A DNA stretch of 13,543 nt, from assembly GCA_034437075.1 (NCBI GenBank), contig DAOTVD010000414.1, positions 1-13,543 of the forward strand, written 5' to 3'. Shown here in pieces: positions 1 through 8,650 of this stretch. The notes beneath the pieces were generated by a model, which had not been told where the DNA came from, made no database searches, and saw nothing but the letters and a program-made list of their open reading frames with translations. The translations under genes were made by a program, and so were the position numbers. Numbering within the stretch: position 1 is the stretch's first letter; every line of letters starts with the position of its first letter. The DNA comes from DAOTVD01 sp034437075 (lineage in GTDB: Bacteria > Chloroflexota > Anaerolineae > Aggregatilineales > J027).

Positions 1-2754
1 GATAATCCCTACCATACGACCCAAGATTGCATTGCCCAAGGCGAGCAAGCCCTAGACCTATGGCGTGGGCCATTGTTGCCCGGCTTCACCCTGCGAGATT
101 GTTTCATGTTTAACGAATGGGTTCAGCATGAAACCTTTGACTTAGAACGCAAAATCGCCCAGCTATTACAACGCCTGATTGCGTGTTACCGTCAATTAGG
201 CGAGTGGGAGCACGCTATCGCCCTGGCCCATCAGCTTATCACTCAGGATGACCTGAACGAAGCCAGCTATCGTCTGCTGATGAGCCTGCATTTAGCCGCA
301 CACCAGGTGCATGATGTGATGCGAGTCTATGAGGCTTGTGTTGCTATGCTAGATACCCAACTTGGCTTGGAGCCAAGCCCGGAAACCGAAGCGCTCCTTC
401 AGCGTGCGCGTGCCAGCCAAACCGATGAACACCGCGCGATCTCGTTCGTTACCTCGGCAGTTCCTTATGCGGGCTATGCTTTCTTCGGGCGCGAAGATGA
501 ACGCGAACGCCTGCTGCGTTTACTAAACCACGATACCTGTCGTCTGGTGACTTTGGTGGGCATTGGTGGGGTAGGCAAGACACATCTGGCGGTGAAGCTG
601 TGCGAACATGCCCCGCAAGACCTCAACCAACAAGCGATCTTCATCTCTTTGGAAGATGTAACCAGCCCAGAACAAGCCTTATTATCGCTGGCGGCGGCCT
701 TACAACTGCAACTCCTGTCGCAAGGGGATATTTTAGAACAGATCATCGCCTATTTGGCTAACGCGCGCTTGCTGATTGTGCTGGATAATATCGAGCAATT
801 GGTGCCCCATATCAATGCCGCCTTGGTGAGGCTCATCAAAGAGGCACCGTCTATTCAACTGCTCGTTACCTCGCGCGTGATGCTAGAACTGCATGAAGAA
901 CATGTCATCCGCCTGAACGGTCTAGCCTATCCCGAAAAACAGCGCGCGCTGGATGTCGCTCATCTGGCCGAATATGATAGCGTGCGGTTCTTTTTATATT
1001 GGGCGCGCAAGCGTGCGCCGGACTTCGGCTTAAACATGCAGAATGCCGAAGCCATCGCAGCGCTATGTCGTTGGGTGGAGGGTGTGCCGTTGGCGATCCG
1101 CTTGGCAGCGGCCTGGTGCGAGCTACTGACGGTGGATGAACTGTTGGCTGAAATCCAGCAAAACGTGAATATCTTGCAAACATCACTCAGTGATATCCCC
1201 GCAAAACATCAGAGCATGCGCGCGCTCTTCCAGAGTATTTGGGATCAGCTAACGCCGGATGAACAAGCCGCCTTTATGCGCTTGTCGATCTTTCGCGGCG
1301 GCTTCACACGCCAATCTGCCCAACAAGTTGCGGATGTGGCACCGATGATGCTGAAATCCTTGCTAGATAAATCCCTGCTTTTGGTGGATCACGACACCAA
1401 CCGCCGCTATCATATTCATGAATTGCTGCGCTTGTTCGCGCATGAGCAATCCGCTATTTTGCTGGCAGATCACATACTCGATATGCGCTATGTTCAATAT
1501 TTTTCGGCCTATATCAACCTGCGCGCGGCGGATTTACAAGGCTATCATCAAGAGCAAGCGTTGCAAGAACTCGATGAAGAATTCAATAATCTGCAACAGG
1601 CCTGGCTGTTGGCGGTCGAACACCAGGATAGTTTTGGGCTATCGGTCATGTTAGATGGCCTGTATCTCTATCTACGGATGCGCGGTTATTGGAACGAAGG
1701 TGCTCAGCTATTTGGCAAAGCGCGCGATACCTTTAGCCCAGATGACGAACATACCCGCCATCTTGTGAATCGGCTTGCAGCCCGCTATTATCGCATCGAT
1801 GACGATGACTTTTCGCCTTTGCTGCATCTTTTGAGCGCAGCCCAGGCGGCGGGGGATGCTGCCGAAGTCGCTTACCTGGTAACGGAATTGGGGTGGTACG
1901 CCTATTTCTTCGGCCACTATCAGCTAGCCCAGCGCTATTTCCGCATTGGTTTGGCGCATTACGAGCGCCTGAGCGATCCTTTCCATAGTGCCGAGGCCCT
2001 GCGCGGGTGGGCCATGTGTCGCACCATACGCGGTGATTTGCAGGGTGCCTTAGCCCTCAGCGAAGCCAGCCTAGCCAAGCGCCAACTGCTGGGGGATGCC
2101 TTTGGCTTATCCATGGATCATGCCTTGCGCGGTGAACTGCTGTTCGTCTTGGGGCATCTGGATGAGGCCCTCACGGAAATGTTGTCTGCGTATGCCTATC
2201 TCGAATCACACAGTGGCGTATATGTGGCCCTGAAACAGACGAAGCTGTTATGTTGGTGCCACGCCTTATTAGGGGACTTTGCACAAGCCGAAAATCTGGC
2301 ACGTCGTCTAGTCGATGTGACGGATATGCCCGAAGCCTATGGCGAGCATGTGATCGGCCTATTGGCGCTGGCATTCCTTAACGCGCTGAACCTGGAGCAG
2401 GAAAACAGCCTAGCCTTGTTGAATAAAGCGGAACAGCGTCTCTCTCAGCCGAATTTGCGTACCGGAGAGGGCGTATTCAGCACAGATTTGCGCTTATTGT
2501 CAGCCGTGATGGTTGGCATCATCCGCTGTTTGAACGGCCACTGGGACACCGCGCAAAAACATTTCGAGCGTTTAGGCCAGTACCACGCGGTATTCCAACG
2601 TCCGCTAGTGGCGGAACTGCTATTTACCGGGCAGGTGTTGTGCATCACCTGGGCCCAAAATGGCCACTTGCACCCTGTTTTGCGCGCCTGGTTGGACGGT
2701 CAAATCTGGCTATCGTCGTCTCCTTATGTTCTTGATGTTCTTGAACAATCCTGA
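1..2754 (+). CDS. BTAD/STAND-type ATPase transcriptional regulator with TPR-like C-terminus (5' partial)
   Basis: The frame is open from base 1, so the N-terminus, probably including a DNA-binding domain, lies outside the window; a TTG at 73 is not a real start. Residues are numbered from base 1. Residues 1 to about 140 are a BTAD domain: a LWRGPLLPGF stretch, helical repeats, then LGLEPSPETEALLQ, its usual end. A STAND/NB-ARC-like ATPase follows, with P-loop GIGGVGKT (187-194), Walker B LLIVLDN (257-263), LLVTSR (287-292) and GVPLAI (361-366), which is the GLPL motif. From about 500 to the end the protein is helical with TPR-like repeats. Proteins with this plan (SARP/AfsR, MalT-like) are cytosolic ATP-dependent regulators that sense a ligand through the repeats. 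It lies 78 bp upstream of two glycoside hydrolase genes on the same strand, so control of sugar use is a reasonable inference. The ligand is unknown. Confidence 0.88.
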   Translation, partial: DNPYHTTQDCIAQGEQALDLWRGPLLPGFTLRDCFMFNEWVQHETFDLERKIAQLLQRLIACYRQLGEWEHAIALAHQLITQDDLNEASYRLLMSLHLAAHQVHDVMRVYEACVAMLDTQLGLEPSPETEALLQRARASQTDEHRAISFVTSAVPYAGYAFFGREDERERLLRLLNHDTCRLVTLVGIGGVGKTHLAVKLCEHAPQDLNQQAIFISLEDVTSPEQALLSLAAALQLQLLSQGDILEQIIAYLANARLLIVLDNIEQLVPHINAALVRLIKEAPSIQLLVTSRVMLELHEEHVIRLNGLAYPEKQRALDVAHLAEYDSVRFFLYWARKRAPDFGLNMQNAEAIAALCRWVEGVPLAIRLAAAWCELLTVDELLAEIQQNVNILQTSLSDIPAKHQSMRALFQSIWDQLTPDEQAAFMRLSIFRGGFTRQSAQQVADVAPMMLKSLLDKSLLLVDHDTNRRYHIHELLRLFAHEQSAILLADHILDMRYVQYFSAYINLRAADLQGYHQEQALQELDEEFNNLQQAWLLAVEHQDSFGLSVMLDGLYLYLRMRGYWNEGAQLFGKARDTFSPDDEHTRHLVNRLAARYYRIDDDDFSPLLHLLSAAQAAGDAAEVAYLVTELGWYAYFFGHYQLAQRYFRIGLAHYERLSDPFHSAEALRGWAMCRTIRGDLQGALALSEASLAKRQLLGDAFGLSMDHALRGELLFVLGHLDEALTEMLSAYAYLESHSGVYVALKQTKLLCWCHALLGDFAQAENLARRLVDVTDMPEAYGEHVIGLLALAFLNALNLEQENSLALLNKAEQRLSQPNLRTGEGVFSTDLRLLSAVMVGIIRCLNGHWDTAQKHFERLGQYHAVFQRPLVAELLFTGQVLCITWAQNGHLHPVLRAWLDGQIWLSSSPYVLDVLEQS

Positions 2755-2832
2755 AACGCTTCTGAAGCGGTGCGACTCTACAATCATCAGAAAACCTCAC
2801 AGCTTTAACTTGATGACCAGGGAAGGGTTATT

Positions 2833-4455
2833 GTGGATTTCGCATTCGGGACATATATCAATGATACGCTCAAGTTAGCCAACCATCGCGCGGATCGTTC
2901 TGGCATCCAACACCAGAATCACATCACACCCATTGATCCGCTCCCCGGTGAAAGCGTCATCATTCATCTGGTTACGAGCGGAATAAGCGGCATAGAACAC
3001 GCCGCCTTAATCTACACCACCGATGAAATAACGCCTCAAGGCGGACGCGGTACGGCGCAATGCGGCCAAGTTGTTATGTTTGAGAAGACCACCATCGAAT
3101 GGGATTCCATTGTGTGGGATTACCTCACACATTGGCAGGCGGTCATCCCGCCACAAGCTGATAACACGCTGGTACGCTATATCATCAGCGGCTGGTCGGC
3201 AGATGGGCCAGAAGTGTTCGCAGATTATCCCCCTGCCCAAGAACAAGTACAGCATGTCGCCATGGGCTACTTCGGCAATATCCCGCCCGACACCCCCTTC
3301 GAGCCTAGCCAGCCCAGCCAACCACATATATTCACCTATCATGTTGACCGCACTCAAGCGCCGGACTGGGCCAGCGATGCGATTATTTATCAACTGTTCG
3401 TTGATCGCTTTTATGTGGGCGATGGCCACACCTGGCGGCAAACCGACGATTTTAACGCCGTCTTTGGAGGCACACTCTGGGGCGTGTGCGATAAGCTAGA
3501 TTATCTGGCAGCCCTAGGCGTGAATTGCATCTGGCTCAGCCCCGTGTGGGCCTCGCCCAGCTATCATGGCTATGATGTGGTGGACTATCGGCGCGTGGAG
3601 CCGCGTTTGGGCGGGGAAGACGCCTTGCGCGCGGTGGTCACTGGCGCACACCAACGAGGTATGCGCGTTTTGCTAGATATGGCTTGTAACCATCTGTCGA
3701 GCCAACACCCCTATTTTATTGAAGCCCAGCACAACCCCGACAGCCCCTACCGTGATTGGTTCATCTTTGGTGAAAGGTTTGAAGCTGGCTACAAGGGTTT
3801 TTTCAATGTGGCCGAAATGCCCGAAATTAACCTGGCACACCCCGCTGCTCGCGCTTGGATGATCGAGAATGCGTTATACTGGCTGCGAGAATACGATATT
3901 GATGGTTATCGGCTAGATTATGCCAATGGCCCTGGCCCGGATTTTTGGACGTACTTTCGCCGAGCATGTAAGGGAGTGAAACCGGACTGCTTGCTCTTTG
4001 GCGAGATTATCGAGCCGCCGCAGGTCTTGCGCCAATACATAGGCCGTTTGGATGGTTGCCTAGATTTTCCGCTCAACGATGCTTTGCGCCGCACCTACGC
4101 GACCCAGCACTGGGATGCAGCCCAATGTCGTGCTTTTCTCGCGAACCATCGCGCCTATTTTTCATCGGCGTTTGTGATGCCTGCCTTCTTGGATAATCAT
4201 GATATGGATCGGTTTACATATATTGCAGACAACGATCCCGAACGCCTGAAGACTGCGGTTCAGTTTCAGATGACACAACCGCAACCCGTTATCATTTACT
4301 ACGGCAGCGAAGTTGGCCTGGCGCAGCCACGCAGCACGCACGACGAAGGGCTGAGCATTTCGCGGGTGGCGATGGTGTGGGATGCGCGGCAAAATCAAGA
4401 GATGCTGGATTTTTACAAGGCCCAAATCGCCCAGCGCAAACAAAGGAAGACCTGA
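2833..4455 (+). CDS. GH13 alpha-amylase-family glycoside hydrolase lacking domain C
   Basis: This 540-residue enzyme is predicted to hydrolyse or transfer alpha-glucosidic bonds in the cytosol; there is no signal peptide. Residues 1 to about 170 form a beta-rich N-domain like that of neopullulanase/cyclomaltodextrinase enzymes. The barrel begins at WASDAIIYQLFVDRF (179-193). All four GH13 motifs are present: DMACNH (282-287), GYRLD with nucleophile D362, FGE with acid/base E391, and DNHD (454-457) with the transition-state Asp D457. It stops at QIAQRKQRKT, where the last barrel helix should lead into domain C, so the normal C-terminal beta domain is absent. The start is GTG at 2833, preceded by GGGAAGGG in good Shine-Dalgarno position. 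The stop is two bases before the mannosidase ATG, which implies translational coupling. Substrate specificity (maltodextrin, cyclodextrin, trehalose-type) cannot be read from sequence. Confidence 0.9.
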   Translation: MDFAFGTYINDTLKLANHRADRSGIQHQNHITPIDPLPGESVIIHLVTSGISGIEHAALIYTTDEITPQGGRGTAQCGQVVMFEKTTIEWDSIVWDYLTHWQAVIPPQADNTLVRYIISGWSADGPEVFADYPPAQEQVQHVAMGYFGNIPPDTPFEPSQPSQPHIFTYHVDRTQAPDWASDAIIYQLFVDRFYVGDGHTWRQTDDFNAVFGGTLWGVCDKLDYLAALGVNCIWLSPVWASPSYHGYDVVDYRRVEPRLGGEDALRAVVTGAHQRGMRVLLDMACNHLSSQHPYFIEAQHNPDSPYRDWFIFGERFEAGYKGFFNVAEMPEINLAHPAARAWMIENALYWLREYDIDGYRLDYANGPGPDFWTYFRRACKGVKPDCLLFGEIIEPPQVLRQYIGRLDGCLDFPLNDALRRTYATQHWDAAQCRAFLANHRAYFSSAFVMPAFLDNHDMDRFTYIADNDPERLKTAVQFQMTQPQPVIIYYGSEVGLAQPRSTHDEGLSISRVAMVWDARQNQEMLDFYKAQIAQRKQRKT

Positions 4456-4457
4456 CC

Positions 4458-7430
4458 ATGCAAAAACATCGTGATCTGACCCTGGGACGTTTCGAGCGCT
4501 TCAAAGACGAACTCCGAGAGTCACTATACAGCGCGCGCCAAGCGCTTGACTTACACATCTACGCCGCGCCGGGGCGTATTTCGTATACCGAGGCCCTGGC
4601 CGGGACATACGAAGCGGTCGAATTGGGGACGCGCTTAGGGCCGTTATGGTCAACCCATTGGGCCAGGTTAGACATCACCATTCCAGCGGCGTGGGCCGGG
4701 GCCGCCGTGCATCTGCGCTGGGATTCGTCCTCGGAGGCGTGCATCTGGCGTGATGGCCATCCCCTGAGCGGTCTTTCCGGCAGCGGGGATTATTGGCATA
4801 GCCCGTATCATGACACCTATCCGCTGACCGACAACGCGCACGCAGGCGAGCAGCAAACGCTCTACATCGAAATCGCGGTGAATAACCCTTTCGGTCAACC
4901 GCGTGACGCGCGCGACCTGGGCTTGTTGCGTACCGCCGAGATTGCCGTTTTTCAGCCCGATAGATGGGCCTTATATTGGGATTTCGTCGTCATCGCGGAT
5001 ATGGCGCGTCATCTGCCAGAGGACAGCCCGCGCGCCGGGGAGGCGCTGCGCGTTGCGAATGCCATGATTAACGCCTACTGGGGCGAGGATGTGACCCCCG
5101 CGCGCGACCTTGCCGCCGCGTTTTTCGCCCAACATACGGGCCAGGCCGGGCATATGGTCTATGCCGTGGGCCATGCGCACATCGACACGGCTTGGCTGTG
5201 GCCCCTGGCGGAAACGAAGCGCAAATGCGTGCGTTCATTCTCGACTGCGCTACGCCTGATGGATGCATATCCGAGTTATCAATTTGTCTGCTCGCAAGCC
5301 CAACAACTCGCCTGGATGAAAGCCGAACAGCCCGACCTTTACGCGCGCATCCGCGAGCGGGTCGCGGACGGGCGTTTTATTCCGGTGGGCGGTGCCTGGG
5401 TAGAGCCGGATTGTAATATCCCATCGGGCGAGTCGCTCATCCGGCAATTTCTATACGGCCAGCGCTTCTATCAGCAAGAATTCGGGCAGATGCATCAGAT
5501 ATTCTGGCTGCCGGATACGTTTGGCTATCCCGCCGCGCTGCCGCAGATCATGCAAGGCGTGGGCATTCGTTACTTTTTGACGCAAAAACTCTCCTGGAAT
5601 CAGTTCAACAAGCTGCCCGCCAACACGTTCTACTGGCAAGGTTTGGATGGTAGCCGGGTGTTGACGCACTTCCCGCCCGCCGATACCTACAACGGCCTGG
5701 GGAATGTCGAAGAAATCCTGGGCAGCATGGCCCGCTTTCGCGATCACGAGCGCTCGCAGGTGAGTTTATACCTGTACGGCTTTGGCGATGGCGGCGGCGG
5801 CCCTAGCGAAGATATGTTAGAGCAACTCAATCGCATGGCGGATGTGGACGGCTTGCCGCGCCTGCAACAAACCGGGCCGGATGATTTTTTCGAAACCTGC
5901 GAAGCCGACGCGCACGACCTCACCACCTGGGTCGGTGAGCTATATTTCGAAGCGCATCGCGGGACGTATACCACGCAAGCCTTCGTGAAATGGGCCAACC
6001 GTCGCGCCGAAGGGCTGTTGCATGATGTCGAGTTCTTGGCCGCGTTGTTGCCGGACGATTACCCCCGCGCGGAACTCGACCGCCTGTGGCAACTCGTCCT
6101 GCTGAATCAGTTTCACGATATTCTGCCGGGGTCATCCATCCGCGAGGTCTATGAAGATGCGCGCGCACATTACGACGATATTCTGAGCAGCGCCGCAGCG
6201 CTTCGCCAAGCCGCTTTAGATGCGCATTTCAGCGGGGAGGCCGCCAACGATACGGTGACGGTCATCAACACGCTGGGGCAAGCGCGCGAAGATGTCATCG
6301 AGCACGATGGCAATCTGATACTGGTCAATGCGCCGCACTTCGGCTACCGAACCCAAACGCCACGCACCGAACCGGAGCATCCGGTTCGCCTCACCCAAAC
6401 GGACGCGGGTTTTGTGCTGGAAAACCGCTATCTGCGCGCGGCCCTCGCGCCGAATGGGCACGTCCTGAGCCTGTACGACAAGCAACACGCACGCGAAGCC
6501 TTGGCCGCGCCTGCTAATCGCTTCGCCCTGCATGATGATCGGCCTATCGCGTGGGATGCTTGGGATATTGACATCTACGCGCATGAGAAAAAACAGTATT
6601 TGTCCGGCGCGACCTCTGCCGAGGTCATCGAAAGCGGGCCGCTGCGCGCTGCCGTGCGGTTCGAATATTCGATCAGCCAGTATAGCCATCTCACGCAGCT
6701 TGTCAGCTTGTCGGCCACCGACGACTATCTCATCTTTTCGTCAGAGGCCGAATGGGGTGAGGCGCATAAGCTGCTGCGCGTCGAATTTCCGCTGGCGGTG
6801 CATACGCCGCAGGCGCATTACGAAACGCAATTCGGCATCGTACAGCGCCCCACGCATATGAACACCGCCTGGGATATGGCGCGCTTTGAGGTCTGCGGGC
6901 ATCGTTGGGCGGCGTTGACCGAATACGGCTATGGGGTCGCGTTGCTGAATGATTGCAAATATGGCCATAGCGCGCGGGGGAATGTGCTGGGCTTGTCTTT
7001 GTTGCGTGGCCCTCAATGGCCGGATGCCACCGCCGACCAAGGCGCGCATACATTCCGCTATGCGCTGATGCCCTTTAATGGGCGCTTAGAACAAGCTGTG
7101 CGCGCGGGGCAGCGCTTCAACATACCGCTATTGGTTCATACAGGCGCGGTGGATGTGGCCGAGCGTTCATTCTTCAGGGTTGAGCCTGAGCAGGTGATTC
7201 TCGATACGGTGAAACGTGCCGAAGATGATGACGCACTCATCTTGCGCTTTTACGAGGCCTGCGGCGGCCACGCGCGCGTCGCCTTACAAACGAGTTTGCC
7301 TCTAGAATCGGCGCGTTACTGTGATTTATTGGAACGCGCTGGCGAGTTTATATCGATAGAGGGAGATCGTTTGTACTTCGATATGACACCCTTTCAAATC
7401 GTGAGCGTGAAACTGACCTTGGCGCGTTGA
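4458..7430 (+). CDS. GH38 alpha-mannosidase
   Basis: This is a 990-residue cytosolic retaining alpha-mannosidase of the MAN2C1/MngB type, hydrolysing terminal alpha-linked mannose with a divalent metal in the active site. An N-terminal domain (1 to about 230) precedes the GH38 catalytic domain. Metal ligands are visible in GHAHIDTAWLWP (H241, D243) and NQFHDILPGSS (H553). The nucleophile is D353 in WLPDTFGYPAALPQ. VEPDCNIPSGESLIRQ (315-330) is also characteristic. The C-terminal half is the beta-rich domain, ending normally in PFQIVSVKLTL, and the length is typical. The frame is open further upstream, to 4377, but the ATG at 4458 is chosen because AAGGAAG lies about 9 bases before it and the longer start would overlap the amylase by 79 bp. 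It is co-transcribed with the GH13 gene. There is no export signal, so it should act on imported oligosaccharides or internal mannosides. Confidence 0.94.
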   Translation: MQKHRDLTLGRFERFKDELRESLYSARQALDLHIYAAPGRISYTEALAGTYEAVELGTRLGPLWSTHWARLDITIPAAWAGAAVHLRWDSSSEACIWRDGHPLSGLSGSGDYWHSPYHDTYPLTDNAHAGEQQTLYIEIAVNNPFGQPRDARDLGLLRTAEIAVFQPDRWALYWDFVVIADMARHLPEDSPRAGEALRVANAMINAYWGEDVTPARDLAAAFFAQHTGQAGHMVYAVGHAHIDTAWLWPLAETKRKCVRSFSTALRLMDAYPSYQFVCSQAQQLAWMKAEQPDLYARIRERVADGRFIPVGGAWVEPDCNIPSGESLIRQFLYGQRFYQQEFGQMHQIFWLPDTFGYPAALPQIMQGVGIRYFLTQKLSWNQFNKLPANTFYWQGLDGSRVLTHFPPADTYNGLGNVEEILGSMARFRDHERSQVSLYLYGFGDGGGGPSEDMLEQLNRMADVDGLPRLQQTGPDDFFETCEADAHDLTTWVGELYFEAHRGTYTTQAFVKWANRRAEGLLHDVEFLAALLPDDYPRAELDRLWQLVLLNQFHDILPGSSIREVYEDARAHYDDILSSAAALRQAALDAHFSGEAANDTVTVINTLGQAREDVIEHDGNLILVNAPHFGYRTQTPRTEPEHPVRLTQTDAGFVLENRYLRAALAPNGHVLSLYDKQHAREALAAPANRFALHDDRPIAWDAWDIDIYAHEKKQYLSGATSAEVIESGPLRAAVRFEYSISQYSHLTQLVSLSATDDYLIFSSEAEWGEAHKLLRVEFPLAVHTPQAHYETQFGIVQRPTHMNTAWDMARFEVCGHRWAALTEYGYGVALLNDCKYGHSARGNVLGLSLLRGPQWPDATADQGAHTFRYALMPFNGRLEQAVRAGQRFNIPLLVHTGAVDVAERSFFRVEPEQVILDTVKRAEDDDALILRFYEACGGHARVALQTSLPLESARYCDLLERAGEFISIEGDRLYFDMTPFQIVSVKLTLAR

Positions 7431-7453
7431 GCACTGGCGCGCTCATTCGGCGT

Positions 7454-7690
7454 TTATTCATGCCGTTCTGACTCCGACGACACATCCCCGCTTTTTTGCC
7501 GGGACGCTTTGAACTTGGGCTGACCCTTTTCACCCTTCAAGCGCTTGATCTCGTCGCGCAACTGCTGATTCTCGTCGCGCAACGTCTTGATTTCAGCTTG
7601 CTGAGCTTCGAGCACATTCAGCAACGCTTTAACAAAATCGCGTAGCTGTTCGTCTGCTATGCTGTTGGGGTTGAAGTCGTCTAAACGCAT
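7454..7690 (-). pseudogene. Transposase N-terminal fragment (coiled-coil leader)
   Basis: Seventy-eight codons encode an acidic start (MRLDDFNPNSIADEQ), a clear leucine-heptad coiled coil (about residues 20-55) and a basic, polar tail with GEKGQPKFKA and SSESERHE. From memory of the family, this matches the first about 80 residues of IS66-like/COG3436-type transposases common in Chloroflexota and cyanobacteria, where a basic linker and the catalytic domain would follow. Here the frame ends at a TAA only 23 bp from the mannosidase stop, so the catalytic domain is gone and the piece is a scar of a transposon deleted on its 3' side. The ATG at 7690 is probably the original start. It could instead be a free-standing small coiled-coil protein, but the abrupt end within a known leader makes that less likely. 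The exact IS family is not certain. Confidence 0.6.
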
Positions 7691-7703
7691 GTCACCAGTT
7701 TAC

Positions 7704-7838
7704 GTATTCTCAGGTGCCTATGCGATACCCAATTTCCACCAGCTATTGAGGCGATACTTCGCGCTCAACAACTTATAAAATTGACAAGGGGCTTAAGCCC
7801 CTTGTAACATGTATCGCTGAATAGATACCTGAGGATGC
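7704..7838. repeat. MITE-like palindromic element next to the transposase fragment
   Basis: Bases 7704-7728 and the reverse complement of 7811-7838 match at 21 of 25 positions plus a 3-base gap. Both contain CTCAGGT and end in GCGATAC. They enclose about 80 bp with a perfect 22-bp palindrome (7784-7805). Terminal inverted repeats around a small non-coding core, directly beside a broken transposase, suggest a miniature element or the fused ends of a deleted IS. No clear target-site duplication is seen, so the mobile origin is inference. Confidence 0.45.
7784..7805 (-). terminator. 22-bp perfect palindrome, likely minus-strand terminator
   Basis: Two 9-bp arms (ACAAGGGGC / GCCCCTTGT) close a TTAA loop. 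Read on the minus strand the hairpin is followed by CAATTTTATAA, a U-rich tail, so it could end transcripts of the gene at 7879-8430, whose stop lies about 75 bases upstream. Its GGGCTTAAGCCC core is shared with the palindrome at 13456-13483. Confidence 0.5.
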
Positions 7839-7878
7839 AAGCGCGGATGGCTCATTTGATGGGCTAAGCTGACCAAAA

Positions 7879-8430
7879 CTAGGCTTCGTCCCAGGTGATC
7901 AGAATAACGGTTTCGTCGCCGCCAAAATCACGCCTGGGGGTTGCATCATCGTAAGCCACCTTAAAATGCACCCCATGGGGTAAGAATCGCTTGCACACCC
8001 CATACACGATACCATAATGCAGATCATCGGGGTCGGGTGTGCGGATCGCTAAGGCATACGCATTCGGGCCAAGTTTTTCGGGCCGAACATAGCCGCGATC
8101 TTCCCCCCGGTTGACCACGTCAAATTGCTCTCCCCACCCCAGCAGAATATCTTCAAAGGGTTGGCCGTCCAGTTCCGCTGGCCATGCGGTTTCGGCGATG
8201 GTCATCCCAATGCTGACAAAATCCATCATCGAGGAATGACTATCTTGCAGGATGATATTCCACAAGTCGATATACATCTGCTTGGGGTACCACGCATCCG
8301 GGTCGATATGGGTCATACCGACTTGTTCAAGATAGGGAATGATGTTTTCGCTATTTACCGCGCCTACAAAACCATTGATGGCCCCCCCCAAAACTTCGGC
8401 ATCGGGCCCTAACGCTTCAATGTTGCTCAT
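7879..8430 (-). CDS. Uncharacterised 183-residue cytosolic protein, possibly a small-ligand sensor
   Basis: I do not recognise this protein with certainty. It has no signal peptide or membrane segment, is acidic, and appears globular with alternating helices and strands. Notable stretches are IDPDAWYPKQMYIDLWNIIL (41-60) and a C-terminal region from about residue 136, LHYGIVYGVCKRFLPHGVHF, ending in a strand-rich part, VILITWDEA. The WYP-containing helical start and the GVHFKV-like end loosely resemble V4R/heme-NO-binding-like or DUF2378 sensor modules, but the H-NOX YxSxR motif is absent and only one cysteine is present, so this is a weak analogy. The ATG at 8430 has AGGA about 9 bases upstream. 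A good promoter lies at 8493-8522. It diverges from the feo operon, which could mean co-regulation by iron or redox signals, though position is the only support. Confidence 0.7.
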   Translation of the reverse strand: MSNIEALGPDAEVLGGAINGFVGAVNSENIIPYLEQVGMTHIDPDAWYPKQMYIDLWNIILQDSHSSMMDFVSIGMTIAETAWPAELDGQPFEDILLGWGEQFDVVNRGEDRGYVRPEKLGPNAYALAIRTPDPDDLHYGIVYGVCKRFLPHGVHFKVAYDDATPRRDFGGDETVILITWDEA

Positions 8431-8492
8431 GTCACACTTGTCCTATTTTACTTTGGCTGATGCAAATTAATTTATAAACAATTGTAACATAC

Positions 8493-8522
8493 ATCATAAA
8501 TCATTTGGGCATCATTTTTCAA
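8493..8522 (-). promoter_or_regulatory. Sigma70-like promoter for the 7879-8430 gene
   Basis: On the minus strand TTGAAA (8517-8522) and TATGAT (8493-8498) are separated by 18 bases, close to the -35/-10 consensus. Transcription would start near 8486, giving a leader of about 55 bases before the ATG at 8430. Confidence 0.5.
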
Positions 8523-8546
8523 CCCTCTCGGTGGAATTAACGAACT

Positions 8547-8592
8547 CGGAATTGAACCCCACTTCACGCGGGTTAACCCCGGTTAAATTCCG
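8547..8592. promoter_or_regulatory. 12-bp inverted repeat upstream of feo operon (possible operator)
   Basis: CGGAATTGAACC (8547-8558) is the reverse complement of GGTTAAATTCCG (8581-8592) at 11 of 12 positions. The 22-bp spacer itself holds a 10-bp palindrome, GGGTTAACCC (8570-8579). The nested symmetry could be a site for a dimeric regulator such as a Fur- or DtxR-type iron sensor, or a cruciform. The sequence does not clearly match a Fur or DtxR consensus that I can recall. Confidence 0.35.
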
Positions 8593-8650
8593 TTTTGCTC
8601 CTTTGTGAAACCAAACTTAATTGAGTATCCCCAGCCCCGTATGTGACACT

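Noticed and set aside
73..75. TTG as the start of the large regulator
   Set aside because: The frame is open to base 1 and the residues before it (ending LWRGP) belong to the BTAD domain, so the gene continues off the window.
2755..2832. Promoter between the regulator and GH13 genes (TACAAT at 2779-2784)
   Set aside because: No acceptable -35 box lies at the right distance, so an independent hydrolase promoter cannot be supported from sequence.
3007..3441. 144-codon minus-strand ORF inside the GH13 gene
   Set aside because: It is antisense to a gene with intact catalytic motifs, and its translation has no recognisable domain; a shadow frame.
4377..4457. 27-codon N-terminal extension of the mannosidase
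   Set aside because: It overlaps the GH13 reading frame in another frame, has no family resemblance, and the ATG at 4458 has a well-placed ribosome-binding site.
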